A DNA stretch of 7,846 bases. Origin: Verrucomicrobiales bacterium (GTDB lineage Bacteria; Verrucomicrobiota; Verrucomicrobiia; Verrucomicrobiales; Verrucomicrobiaceae). The notes below the pieces were generated by a model. That model was not told the origin of the DNA. It searched no databases and was given only the letters and a program-made list of their open reading frames with translations. The stretch spans positions 1-7,846 of the forward strand of contig DMMK01000143.1 in NCBI GenBank assembly GCA_003453085.1, given 5' to 3'. Below are positions 1 to 6,392 of this stretch, piece by piece. Both the position numbers and the translations under genes were made by a program. How positions within the stretch are numbered: position 1 is the first letter of the stretch; every line of letters starts with the position of its first letter.

Positions 1-318
1 TTAAAAGGGCAGCCTGGCACGCCGCGTGAATGGCTGTATGGCTGGTATTCACCCCGCCAAAAACCCGATCTCACCGTCCAGGAATTTGCCTTTGACCACC
101 GCTTCAAACTTTATCGTGACCATCGTTTCTTTGACCTCGTCGCAGATCCTTTGGAGAAAGAAGCCTTGGCCGTGGAAGCTTTGACCGGAGAACCTGTCGC
201 AGCTGCAACGCGCCTGGCCAGGGTGCTTGATCAGTTCAAAGATGCGCGTCCGGCTGAGTTGGATGAGGCCTTTCTTAAGGCATCTGGCGGGGTGAAGAAA
301 AAGAAGCTCCAAAAGTGA
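1..318 (+). CDS. Sulfatase (family S1), C-terminal fragment, 5' end outside window
   Basis: The open frame runs from the first base to a TGA at 316-318 and gives the last 105 residues of a protein. The segment PREWLYGWYSPRQ, followed by an FAFDHRFKLYRDHRFFDL stretch and then DP-L-E, matches the usual end of type I sulfatases. There the C-terminal subdomain carries a 'REW..YCWY' strand, a 'K-Y-R..G.FYDL..DP.E' strand pair and a closing helix. The last residues are lysine-rich (VKKKKLQK), which is common at verrucomicrobial sulfatase ends and has no assigned role. The catalytic formylglycine motif and metal ligands lie upstream of the window, so activity cannot be judged. It is likely exported like the other sulfatases here. 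The family call rests on similarity of the C-terminal strands only. The next gene starts 32-71 bp downstream on the same strand. Confidence 0.8.
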   Translation, partial: LKGQPGTPREWLYGWYSPRQKPDLTVQEFAFDHRFKLYRDHRFFDLVADPLEKEALAVEALTGEPVAAATRLARVLDQFKDARPAELDEAFLKASGGVKKKKLQK

Positions 319-389
319 CGGCTTCGATTCTAGTGGGACCGTCTTTGTAATTGCTTGACTGCGCAAATAAGCATTGCTTTGTCAGGCCC

Positions 390-1349
390 GTGCTGCCCAT
401 CCTCATCGTTCTTGTTGCTGCCATTGTGGCTTATGCCAATGGAGCCAACGCCAATTTCAAAGGCGTGGCTTCACTCTTTGGCAGTGGCACCACATCGTAT
501 CGTGTGGCGCTCAACTGGGGGAATTTCACCACGGGGGCAGGCGCTGTCTGTGCGGTGTTTTTGGCGCAGCATTTGATCAAGGCTTTTTCAGGGAAGGGAC
601 TGGTTCCAGATGCCTTGATTGCCGATCCTGCTTTCCTTCTTGCCGTTGCAGCCGGTGCTGCAGTCACAGGCAGTTTGGCCACCTGGCTCGGCTTTCCAGT
701 TTCCTCCACACATGCCCTCACGGGAGGCTTGGTGGGCGCAGGTCTGGTGGCGAGTCCCACGGGGGTGAATTTTGGCCATCTTTGGAGCACGTTTGCGGTG
801 CCTTTGTTGTTGGGACCTGTCGTGGCCATCTTCCTGGGCACATTGCTCTACGTGCTGCTTCGAGGGTTAAGGCTGGCTCCTGATCATCGCACCCGCACCC
901 TGGACGCTCTGCATTTTCTCAGCGCGGGCGCCGTTGGTTTTGCCCGTGGTCTGAATGACACGCCCAAGATTGCCGCTCTTCTGGGAGGTGTATCTTTTTG
1001 CACTGGGGAAAAGGGCATCTTCCTGGTCGCGGTCGCCATGACTTTGGGTGGCCTCATCAGTGCCCGCCGGGTGGCCGAAACACTTTCTCACAAGATCACA
1101 GACATGAATCCTGGCCAGGGTTTCACGGCCAATCTCACCACCTCCATGCTGGTCATCGCGGGTTCCGTCTATGGCCTGCCACTGTCCACCACGCATGTCT
1201 CCGTGGGCTCCCTCCTCGGCATTGGTATCATTACCCGCCAGGCGCGCTGGCACACGGCCATCCCAGTGCTTCTTGCCTGGGTCATCACGCTGCCCTGTGC
1301 GGCAGTCCTGGCCGCGATCGCCTACTTCATGTGCCGGGTGATTTTTTGA
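390..1349 (+). CDS. Inorganic phosphate transporter, PiT family (PF01384-like)
   Basis: This is an inner-membrane permease of 319 residues from the GTG start, a normal bacterial PiT length. It would import inorganic phosphate by cation symport. The two inverted halves are visible. The first has YANGANANFKGVASLFGSG (about residues 15-33) and PVSSTHAL (103-110). The second has GFARGLNDTPKIAAL (about 183-197) and PLSTTHVSVGSLLG (264-277). Long hydrophobic Ala/Leu/Val/Gly segments fill the rest. The family's first signature is normally GAND, but here the Asp is Ala21 (codon GCC), while the second-half Asp190 is kept. I chose GTG 390 because it places one membrane helix directly before the GAN motif, as in relatives. 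TTG 351, just after an in-frame TAA, would add 13 polar residues and cannot be excluded. Neither start has a good ribosome binding site. No PhoU-like partner gene is adjacent. Confidence 0.9.
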   Translation: MLPILIVLVAAIVAYANGANANFKGVASLFGSGTTSYRVALNWGNFTTGAGAVCAVFLAQHLIKAFSGKGLVPDALIADPAFLLAVAAGAAVTGSLATWLGFPVSSTHALTGGLVGAGLVASPTGVNFGHLWSTFAVPLLLGPVVAIFLGTLLYVLLRGLRLAPDHRTRTLDALHFLSAGAVGFARGLNDTPKIAALLGGVSFCTGEKGIFLVAVAMTLGGLISARRVAETLSHKITDMNPGQGFTANLTTSMLVIAGSVYGLPLSTTHVSVGSLLGIGIITRQARWHTAIPVLLAWVITLPCAAVLAAIAYFMCRVIF

Positions 1350-1476
1350 AATCAGACGGCCTGACAAAAAACATCGTTTTGGAAACCTGGGCCAACTTCC
1401 CCGACCAGGGCTCCGTGAGCGTCATCGCCAAGATCAACTTCGTCTTCACTTTCTAATTAGCCACACCATCCCTTCC

Positions 1477-2400
1477 ATGAAACCTATCTGCACATTCCTA
1501 GCCCTGCTGGCCCTCTTGGTTCCTGCATCGCACGCCGACATCGGCCTCATCACCCCTGCTGAAGCCAAAGCTCTGATCGAAAACCCGGACGCTGCCAAGC
1601 GCCCCATCGTGCTCGACACTCGCGGCGGTTACAAAGACTACTTCCGTGGCCACCTGCCCACGGCCCATCACCTGAATTTCGATACCCTGCGCGGCACCGA
1701 TGCCGCCGTGCCCGTGCAGTATCTCCCGCAAGATCTCACTCAGGCTCTGCTCATCCGCGCCGGGGCCAACAAAGACCGCACTCATCTCGTCTATGCCACG
1801 GGGGCAGTGCTGCCGAATGACGAAATCCTCAGCGCCACCATGGTGGCCCACGTCTTGGAAAAAGCCGGCATTAAAGACATCCGCATCCTCGATGGCGGAC
1901 TGCCTGGATGGAAGGCTGAAGGCAACCCCACCACCCAGCATTACTTCGGCAATCCTGCCGGAGTGCTCCCTGAAAAAGGCACTCCCGAAATCGCTGCCGA
2001 CATCACGGCGGTGAAGGCGGAAAAAGACCAAGCCGATGTCGTCCTGGTGGATGCCCGTCCTCTCAATGAATTCATCGGTGAAGACGATGTCTGGCTGCGC
2101 AAAGGCCACATCCCAGGGGCTGTCAGCTTTCATTGGGCCCGCCTCATGGAGAAGGACAACACCCATAAGTTCAAACCCTTCGCCGAAGTGAAGGCCGAAC
2201 TCGAAAAAGCCGGCATCACCCCGGACAAAAAGATCATCTGCTACTGCGGCACCTCGCGTGAAGGCAGCCTCGTGCGCTTTTACCTGAAGCATGTCGCCGG
2301 TTATCCGAATGTGCGTCTCTATGAAGGCGCCTGGAAGGAGTATGTGTGGGTCGAAAACCAGTCCCTGCCTGCCGAGACGACACCACGCCTGGCGAAGTAG
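1477..2400 (+). CDS. Exported two-domain rhodanese / sulfurtransferase-like protein
   Basis: The 307-residue protein starts with a signal peptide (MKPICTFLALLALLVPASHA, likely cut after Ala20), so it acts outside the cytoplasm. Two tandem rhodanese domains follow. Domain 1 (about 23-150) has VLDTR (45-49) and GHLPTAHHLNF (58-68), but at the catalytic position it reads YATGAVLPND (106-115), with no cysteine. Domain 2 (about 168-300) has VDAR (191-194), GHIPGAV (210-216) and an active-site loop YCGTSREGS with Cys257 as the predicted persulfide carrier. An inactive first domain and a Cys-bearing second domain is the layout of thiosulfate or 3-mercaptopyruvate sulfurtransferases. The donor and acceptor cannot be read from the sequence. 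No Shine-Dalgarno precedes the ATG; the leader is pyrimidine-rich (ATCCCTTCC). The gene ends in a strong terminator, so it is probably transcribed alone or with the upstream permease gene. No physical link to the sulfatases is shown. Confidence 0.88.
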   Translation: MKPICTFLALLALLVPASHADIGLITPAEAKALIENPDAAKRPIVLDTRGGYKDYFRGHLPTAHHLNFDTLRGTDAAVPVQYLPQDLTQALLIRAGANKDRTHLVYATGAVLPNDEILSATMVAHVLEKAGIKDIRILDGGLPGWKAEGNPTTQHYFGNPAGVLPEKGTPEIAADITAVKAEKDQADVVLVDARPLNEFIGEDDVWLRKGHIPGAVSFHWARLMEKDNTHKFKPFAEVKAELEKAGITPDKKIICYCGTSREGSLVRFYLKHVAGYPNVRLYEGAWKEYVWVENQSLPAETTPRLAK

Positions 2401-2415
2401 AAGTCACGTCGAAGA

Positions 2416-2454
2416 CCCGCTCTCAGAGGTTTGCCTCTGGGGCGGGATTTTTTT
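2416..2454 (+). terminator. Rho-independent terminator after the rhodanese gene
   Basis: The stem CCCGCTC (2416-2422) plus CAGAGG (2424-2429) pairs with CCTCTG (2434-2439) plus GGGCGGG (2440-2446). It closes on a TTTG loop, with one bulged T at 2423 and one T-G wobble, giving about 13 base pairs. A, then seven Ts (2448-2454), follows directly. It begins 16 bp after the rhodanese stop codon. Read from the minus strand, the hairpin is followed only by TCTTC, so it should end the convergent gene less well. Confidence 0.88.
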
Positions 2455-2467
2455 ACCGTCCTTTCCT

Positions 2468-3061
2468 TCACTCCGCTGCCACGGCCAAAAACTGCACGGC
2501 ATCGGCGATTACCACTTTGTTCTCCTCCGTCCCTTCATTGGAGATGCGCACCCAGCCTGCACGGCCGGCTTTAAAACGAAACTTGCCCAGGGAGCGAAAC
2601 AGCCGCCCCTGCTTCGGTTCCTCCTGCTGATTGATGCGTATGGAAGTCTCACCCTCCGCATGATGAATCGTGACCGGAGTTCGCGTGCTCCGGCGCACAT
2701 TGTAACAATGCGCCACACGCACCTCATACCAGCCGTCCTGGGGCAGGTCGGGTGTGAAGGTCACAGATTTGCGGCCCTTGCTACTCTTCATGTCATGAAG
2801 GTAGCCCAGGCCTACATAAGGCGGCGTATGGGTGGAATACTGCCACTCTCCCACCAAGACCGCCTCCATTTCATCCACCACGATTCCCGGCAGTGTGCTG
2901 GCATCTTGAACGATGAATGGAAGCATCTCCGGCCGGTCCACTTCGCCAGGGGCATGACTGTTTTTGACCGCCTGCGGGTGTGGTTTCAGTTTGGGGGCCA
3001 CCTCTTGGCCCGGGGCTAGGCAGGTCAGTAGCAGGGCAGGGAGGAGGTGCCAGGGTTTCAT
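2468..3061 (-). CDS. Exported golvesin C-terminal-like / xanthan-lyase-like domain protein
   Basis: This is the only minus-strand gene, with 197 residues. The ATG at 3061-3059 is preceded by GAAGGTGG, one of the few plausible ribosome binding sites in the window. It opens directly into a signal peptide (MKPWHLLPALLLTCLAPG), which is why the longer reading from 3253 is not used. After a Pro/Lys/His-rich spacer (about 19-50), residues 57-193 form a golvesin C-terminal-like domain. The domain is recognised from GIVVDEMEAVLVGEW, PYVGLGYLHD (81-90), SVTFTPDLP, GWYEVRVAH, TPVTIHHAEGE (128-138), RINQ, SLGKFRF, GRAGWVRISNEGT and a final VIADAVQFL (184-192). In other proteins this beta-sandwich is typically an accessory C-terminal domain, for example on FAD-dependent oxidoreductases and xanthan-lyase-like enzymes, where carbohydrate or surface binding is suspected. 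Here it stands alone without a catalytic domain. It diverges from the sulfatase gene at 3192 and may be co-controlled with it; that link is inference. Confidence 0.82.
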   Translation of the reverse strand: MKPWHLLPALLLTCLAPGQEVAPKLKPHPQAVKNSHAPGEVDRPEMLPFIVQDASTLPGIVVDEMEAVLVGEWQYSTHTPPYVGLGYLHDMKSSKGRKSVTFTPDLPQDGWYEVRVAHCYNVRRSTRTPVTIHHAEGETSIRINQQEEPKQGRLFRSLGKFRFKAGRAGWVRISNEGTEENKVVIADAVQFLAVAAE

Positions 3062-3191
3062 GCCACCTTCATCTCTTGAAGGCAGGGAAAAGGCAAGTCC
3101 GGCTCGTTGCAGGTGAATTCCTTTTTTCGCTGAAGGAATGCCCGCGCCTCTGCGTTTTTCGTGCTTCGGCCCCACCTGCCGTCCCGCCATC
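3062..3191. promoter_or_regulatory. Divergent intergenic region, presumed promoters for both sides
   Basis: These 130 bp separate the start of the golvesin-like gene (minus) from the start of the sulfatase run (plus), so at least one and probably two promoters must lie here. I see no convincing -35/-10 pair on either strand. The only clear structure is an inverted repeat at 3117-3139. The role follows from gene orientation and not from a recognised motif. Confidence 0.4.
3117..3139. repeat. Inverted repeat in the divergent intergenic region
   Basis: ATTCCTT (3117-3123) and AAGGAAT (3133-3139) are perfect 7-bp inverted copies around a 9-base spacer (TTTTCGCTG). It lies about 53 bp before the sulfatase start and about 56 bp before the minus-strand start. 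It could be an operator for a dimeric regulator or a leader hairpin; chance cannot be excluded for a repeat this short. Confidence 0.35.
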
Positions 3192-4985
3192 ATGAAACCC
3201 TTCCTGCTCATTCTGTTCAGCCTCTGTTCGCTGGCCGTCGCCCAGTCGCCCAAACCGAATGTGGTCGTCTTCCTGGCGGATGATGCGGGCTGGGGCGATT
3301 ATAGCCAGAACGGCAACAAAATGGTGTCCACGCCGAACATTGATTCCATCGCCAAATCCGGTGTCACGCTGGATCGCTTTTATGTCTGCCCCGTCTGTGC
3401 GCCCACCCGGGGTGAATTTTTGACCGGGCGCTATCATCCTCGTGGGGGTGTGCGCGGAGTTTCCACCGGGCAGGAGCGGCTGGACCTCGGCGAAAAAACC
3501 GTGGCCGATGCTTTCAAAGCTTCTGGTTATGCCACCGGGGCCTTTGGCAAGTGGCACAATGGCAGCCAGTGGCCTTATCATCCCATGGCACGCGGCTTCG
3601 ATGAATACTACGGCCACACCTCCGGCCATTGGGGGGAGTACTTTGACCCGCCGCTCGAACAGAACGGCAAGATGGTGCGCGAGAAAGGTTACATCGTGGA
3701 CATCTGCACGGACAAGGCGCTGAACTTTATTGATCGGAACAAGGACCGCCCCTTCTTTTGCTACGTGCCTTTCACCACCCCCCACTCTCCCTGGGCCGCA
3801 CCGGAGAAGGATTGGCAGCGTTTCAAAGACAAACCCCTCACCCAGACCGCGACCGTGGCCGCCAATGAAATCGCCGATGAAACGCGCTGCGCCCTGGCCA
3901 TGATCGAAAATCAGGATGGCAATGTCGGTAGGGTGCTGGCGCGGCTGAAAGAGCATGGCCTAACAAAAAACACCATCGTCATTTATTTCGCGGACAATGG
4001 CCCGAACAGCAGCCGCTGGACCGGCGGCATGAAGGGAAAAAAAGGGACGACAGACGAAGGCGGTGTGCGTTCCACCTTTTACATTTCCTGGCCCTCCACC
4101 CTGCCGCAGGGCCACACCGTCACGCAGATCACCGGGGCTATCGACCTCCTGCCCACCCTCGTTTCTCTGGCCCAAATTCCCCGCGTCGGTGACAGGCCTC
4201 TCGATGGCCGCGACCTCACCCCGCTGCTGAAAAAACAGGCCATCGAATGGCCCGACCGCATGATCTTCTCCACCTGGGCCTCCAATGTCAGCGTGCGCAC
4301 CCAGCAGCATCGCCTGGACAATGCGGGCAAGCTTTATGACATGGTCGCCGATCCTGGCCAGACCACCGCCATCAATGACAAGGAACCCGCCCTCGCGGCC
4401 AAACTCAGCGAAGCAGTCGCCACCTGGCGCAAAGAGGTGTTGGGTGTGACGGTTAAGGAGGCTAAGGCCAAGGGCAAAAAGAAAGGCGGCGGCAATGCCG
4501 TGGATCCTCGTCCCATTCCTGTGGGCTATCGTGAGTTTCCCATCACCATGCTGCCTGCCCGCGATGGCGAACCACGCGGCGGAGTGCAGCGTAGCAGTAA
4601 CGCCCCCAACTGCTCCTTCTTTGTCAACTGGACCGCCAAGGACGACCACATGGTCTGGTTGCTGGATGTCCACACCGCAGGCCGTTATGAGGTCACCGTG
4701 GACTACACCTGTCCCATCGCCGATGCCGGTTCCACCGTGGAACTGGCTTTCAAGGACAGCCGTCTCAGTGGCAAGGTTGCCCCGGGCTGGGACCCGCCGC
4801 TTTACACGAATCAGGATACCCTGCCACGTCCAGATGGCGAATCTCAGATGAAGGAGTTTCGCACTCTGAATCTTGGCGAGATGAAACTGGAGGCAGGGCA
4901 GGGGGCATTGACCTTGCGTGCGCTCGAGATCCCCGGCAAATCCGTCATGGATGTGCGTCGTGTCACCCTCACGCTGCTGGATTGA
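3192..4985 (+). CDS. Exported family S1 sulfatase with C-terminal beta-sandwich module
   Basis: The 597-residue secreted enzyme is predicted to hydrolyse sulfate esters, probably on a polysaccharide. A signal peptide (MKPFLLILFSLCSLAVA, cut before Gln18) fixes the ATG at 3192; an in-frame ATG at 3138 would put 18 extra residues before it. The sulfatase domain (about 21-415) shows metal ligands Asp30-Asp31 in FLADDAGWGDY and the formylglycine site CAPTR with Cys69, followed by G-EFLTGR. It also has GKWHNG (Lys120, His122), TTPHSPW (His198) and FADNG (Asp268-Asn269). A Lys/Gly-rich linker (about 422-434) leads to a module of roughly 160 residues with NWTAKDD, HTAGRYEVTVDYTCP, GSTVELAF and LTLRALEIPG, ending in a DVRRVTLTLL strand. 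That resembles the C-terminal beta-sandwich seen on many planctomycete and verrucomicrobial sulfatases. It makes the protein longer than a usual sulfatase of about 450-500 residues. No Shine-Dalgarno precedes the start. The substrate is not predictable here. Confidence 0.93.
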   Translation: MKPFLLILFSLCSLAVAQSPKPNVVVFLADDAGWGDYSQNGNKMVSTPNIDSIAKSGVTLDRFYVCPVCAPTRGEFLTGRYHPRGGVRGVSTGQERLDLGEKTVADAFKASGYATGAFGKWHNGSQWPYHPMARGFDEYYGHTSGHWGEYFDPPLEQNGKMVREKGYIVDICTDKALNFIDRNKDRPFFCYVPFTTPHSPWAAPEKDWQRFKDKPLTQTATVAANEIADETRCALAMIENQDGNVGRVLARLKEHGLTKNTIVIYFADNGPNSSRWTGGMKGKKGTTDEGGVRSTFYISWPSTLPQGHTVTQITGAIDLLPTLVSLAQIPRVGDRPLDGRDLTPLLKKQAIEWPDRMIFSTWASNVSVRTQQHRLDNAGKLYDMVADPGQTTAINDKEPALAAKLSEAVATWRKEVLGVTVKEAKAKGKKKGGGNAVDPRPIPVGYREFPITMLPARDGEPRGGVQRSSNAPNCSFFVNWTAKDDHMVWLLDVHTAGRYEVTVDYTCPIADAGSTVELAFKDSRLSGKVAPGWDPPLYTNQDTLPRPDGESQMKEFRTLNLGEMKLEAGQGALTLRALEIPGKSVMDVRRVTLTLLD

Positions 4986-5003
4986 GCCTTCTTCTCACCT
5001 CTC

Positions 5004-6341
5004 ATGAAGCTCCTTTCATTACTGGCCCTCGCCTTCCTCTGCACCTTCAATCAGGGCTTGGGCGCGCGGCCCAATTTCCTCATCATCTTCACGGATGATC
5101 ACGGTTATGGCGATGTCTCCGCCTACCACGCTTCGGACGTGCAGACGCCGAACATCGACCGCCTGGCGAAGGAAGGCATGCTCTTCACCCGCATGCGGGC
5201 AAACTGCACCGTCTGCTCCCCCTCGCGGGCGGCCTTGCTCACGGGTGTCTATCCGGACCGCGCCGGGGTGCCAGGCGTCATCCGCACCCAGCCCGAGAAC
5301 TCCTGGGGCTACTTTAACCCGAAGCTGCCCACCCTGGCCGATGAACTGAAAAAGAGCGGCTACCACACAGCCGCCATTGGCAAATGGCACCTGGGACTGG
5401 AGTCCCCCAACACCCCCAATGAGCGCGGGTTTGATCTCTTCCACGGCTTTCTGGGCGACATGATGGACAGTTACAGCACCCATCTGCGTCACGGGAATAA
5501 CTACATGCGTCGCAATGCGGAAGTCATTGATCCTACCGGTCATGCCACCGATCTCTTCTCCACCTGGGCCAGTGATTACCTGAAGGAACGTGCGGGCAAA
5601 AAGGACCAGCCCTTCTTCCTTTACCTTGCCTACAACGCTCCGCATTTCCCCATCGAGCCCCCCGCCGAATGGCTGGACAAGGTGAAAAAACGCGCGCCGC
5701 AGCTCGATGAAAAACGCGCCATGAACGTCGCCTTTGTCGAGCACCTGGATGATCGCATCGGTCAGGTCCTCGCCACCTTGAAGGAAACGGGTCTGGAGGA
5801 AAATACCGTGGTCGTTTTCTCCGCAGACAACGGTGGCTCCCTGCCTCACGGTCAGAACAACGACCCTTGGCGTGATGGCAAACAAAGCCACTACGATGGC
5901 GGTCTGCGGGTGCCCTTCATGGTGCGTTGGCCCGGCCACATCCAGGCCGAATCTCGCAGCGATTATGCAGGCCTGAATTTCGATGTCTTTCCCACCTTTC
6001 TCGAACTCGCTGGAGCCACGCCTCGCTCAGGACTTGATTCCGTCAGCCTCGTTCCTGTGCTCATGGGGAAAGATGTCGGCACTGAACGCAGCCTTTACTT
6101 CGTGCGTCGCGAGGGCGGTGCCGCCTATGGCGGCAAAAGCTACGAGGCCCTCATTCGCGGAGATTGGAAGCTGATGCAGAACAGCCCCTTCAGTCCCTTG
6201 GAATTGTACAACCTCAAGAACGATCCTCAGGAGAAAACCAATCTCCGCATGAAGGCCCCGAAGATCTTCAATGAACTTTCCGCCGAGCTTCGCCTGCACA
6301 TCCAGCGTGGCGGCAGCGTGCCCTGGCAGCAGCCAGAGTGA
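5004..6341 (+). CDS. Exported family S1 sulfatase (arylsulfatase-type)
   Basis: The 445-residue protein has a signal peptide (MKLLSLLALAFLCTFNQGLG, cut near residue 20) and then a single complete sulfatase domain without extra modules. Visible active-site elements are Asp31-Asp32 in FTDDHGYGD, the canonical CSPSR motif with Cys71 (to become formylglycine), and LLTGVYPDR. GKWHLG follows (Lys127, His129), then NAPHFP (His214), FSADNGG (Asp275-Asn276) and DGKQSHYDGGLRVPF with Lys293. The C-terminal part has RGDWKLM and LYNLKNDPQEKTNL, the usual closing strands. It resembles the arylsulfatase A / N-acetylgalactosamine-6-sulfatase branch, but the substrate is not decidable by eye. Its start lies 18 bp after the preceding sulfatase stop, so the two are almost certainly co-transcribed. 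No Shine-Dalgarno is visible before the ATG (leader TTCTCACCTCTC). Maturation needs a formylglycine-generating enzyme, which the window does not encode. Confidence 0.94.
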   Translation: MKLLSLLALAFLCTFNQGLGARPNFLIIFTDDHGYGDVSAYHASDVQTPNIDRLAKEGMLFTRMRANCTVCSPSRAALLTGVYPDRAGVPGVIRTQPENSWGYFNPKLPTLADELKKSGYHTAAIGKWHLGLESPNTPNERGFDLFHGFLGDMMDSYSTHLRHGNNYMRRNAEVIDPTGHATDLFSTWASDYLKERAGKKDQPFFLYLAYNAPHFPIEPPAEWLDKVKKRAPQLDEKRAMNVAFVEHLDDRIGQVLATLKETGLEENTVVVFSADNGGSLPHGQNNDPWRDGKQSHYDGGLRVPFMVRWPGHIQAESRSDYAGLNFDVFPTFLELAGATPRSGLDSVSLVPVLMGKDVGTERSLYFVRREGGAAYGGKSYEALIRGDWKLMQNSPFSPLELYNLKNDPQEKTNLRMKAPKIFNELSAELRLHIQRGGSVPWQQPE

Positions 6342-6370
6342 ATTGGGAAAAAGTTCTTTTCGGCGGCAGC

Positions 6371-6380
6371 CCACGCGTGG
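6371..6380. repeat. 10-bp perfect palindrome upstream of the TPR gene
   Basis: CCACGCGTGG is self-complementary over all ten bases and sits 12 bp before the ATG at 6393, in the 51-bp gap after the sulfatase gene. It could be a regulator site or a small RNA hairpin near the start codon. It is short enough to be chance in GC-rich DNA. Confidence 0.2.
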
Positions 6381-6392
6381 CATCATGTCCTC

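Noticed and set aside
317..343. GACGG...CCGTC hairpin followed by TTT after the first sulfatase fragment
   Set aside because: Only a 5-bp stem with a 17-base loop and three Ts, overlapping the stop codon; too weak to call a terminator.
1361..1389. CTGACA as a -35 box for the rhodanese gene
   Set aside because: No -10-like hexamer lies 16-18 bp downstream (AACCTG at the expected place), so no promoter is supported.
1498..2292. Minus-strand open frame of 264 codons
   Set aside because: Antisense to the rhodanese gene, whose two domains and signal peptide are clear.
2291..3019. Plus-strand open frame of 242 codons overlapping the rhodanese end and the minus-strand gene
   Set aside because: The opposite strand encodes a recognisable golvesin-like domain with signal peptide and ribosome binding site; this frame has no family likeness and runs through the strong terminator.
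3138..3191. Upstream in-frame ATG at 3138 as the sulfatase start
   Set aside because: It would place 18 unrelated residues before a complete signal peptide that begins at 3192.
3062..3253. Longer N-terminus for the minus-strand golvesin-like gene, from 3253
   Set aside because: The added 64 residues are charged, lack family likeness and overlap the divergent sulfatase start, while Met at 3061 begins a signal peptide and has a ribosome binding site.
3069..3956. Minus-strand open frame of 295 codons
   Set aside because: Antisense to the 3192 sulfatase, with no recognisable domain; a composition shadow.
5019..5939. Minus-strand open frame of 306 codons
   Set aside because: It lies wholly antisense to a sulfatase with all catalytic motifs in place; long antisense frames are common in GC-rich coding DNA.
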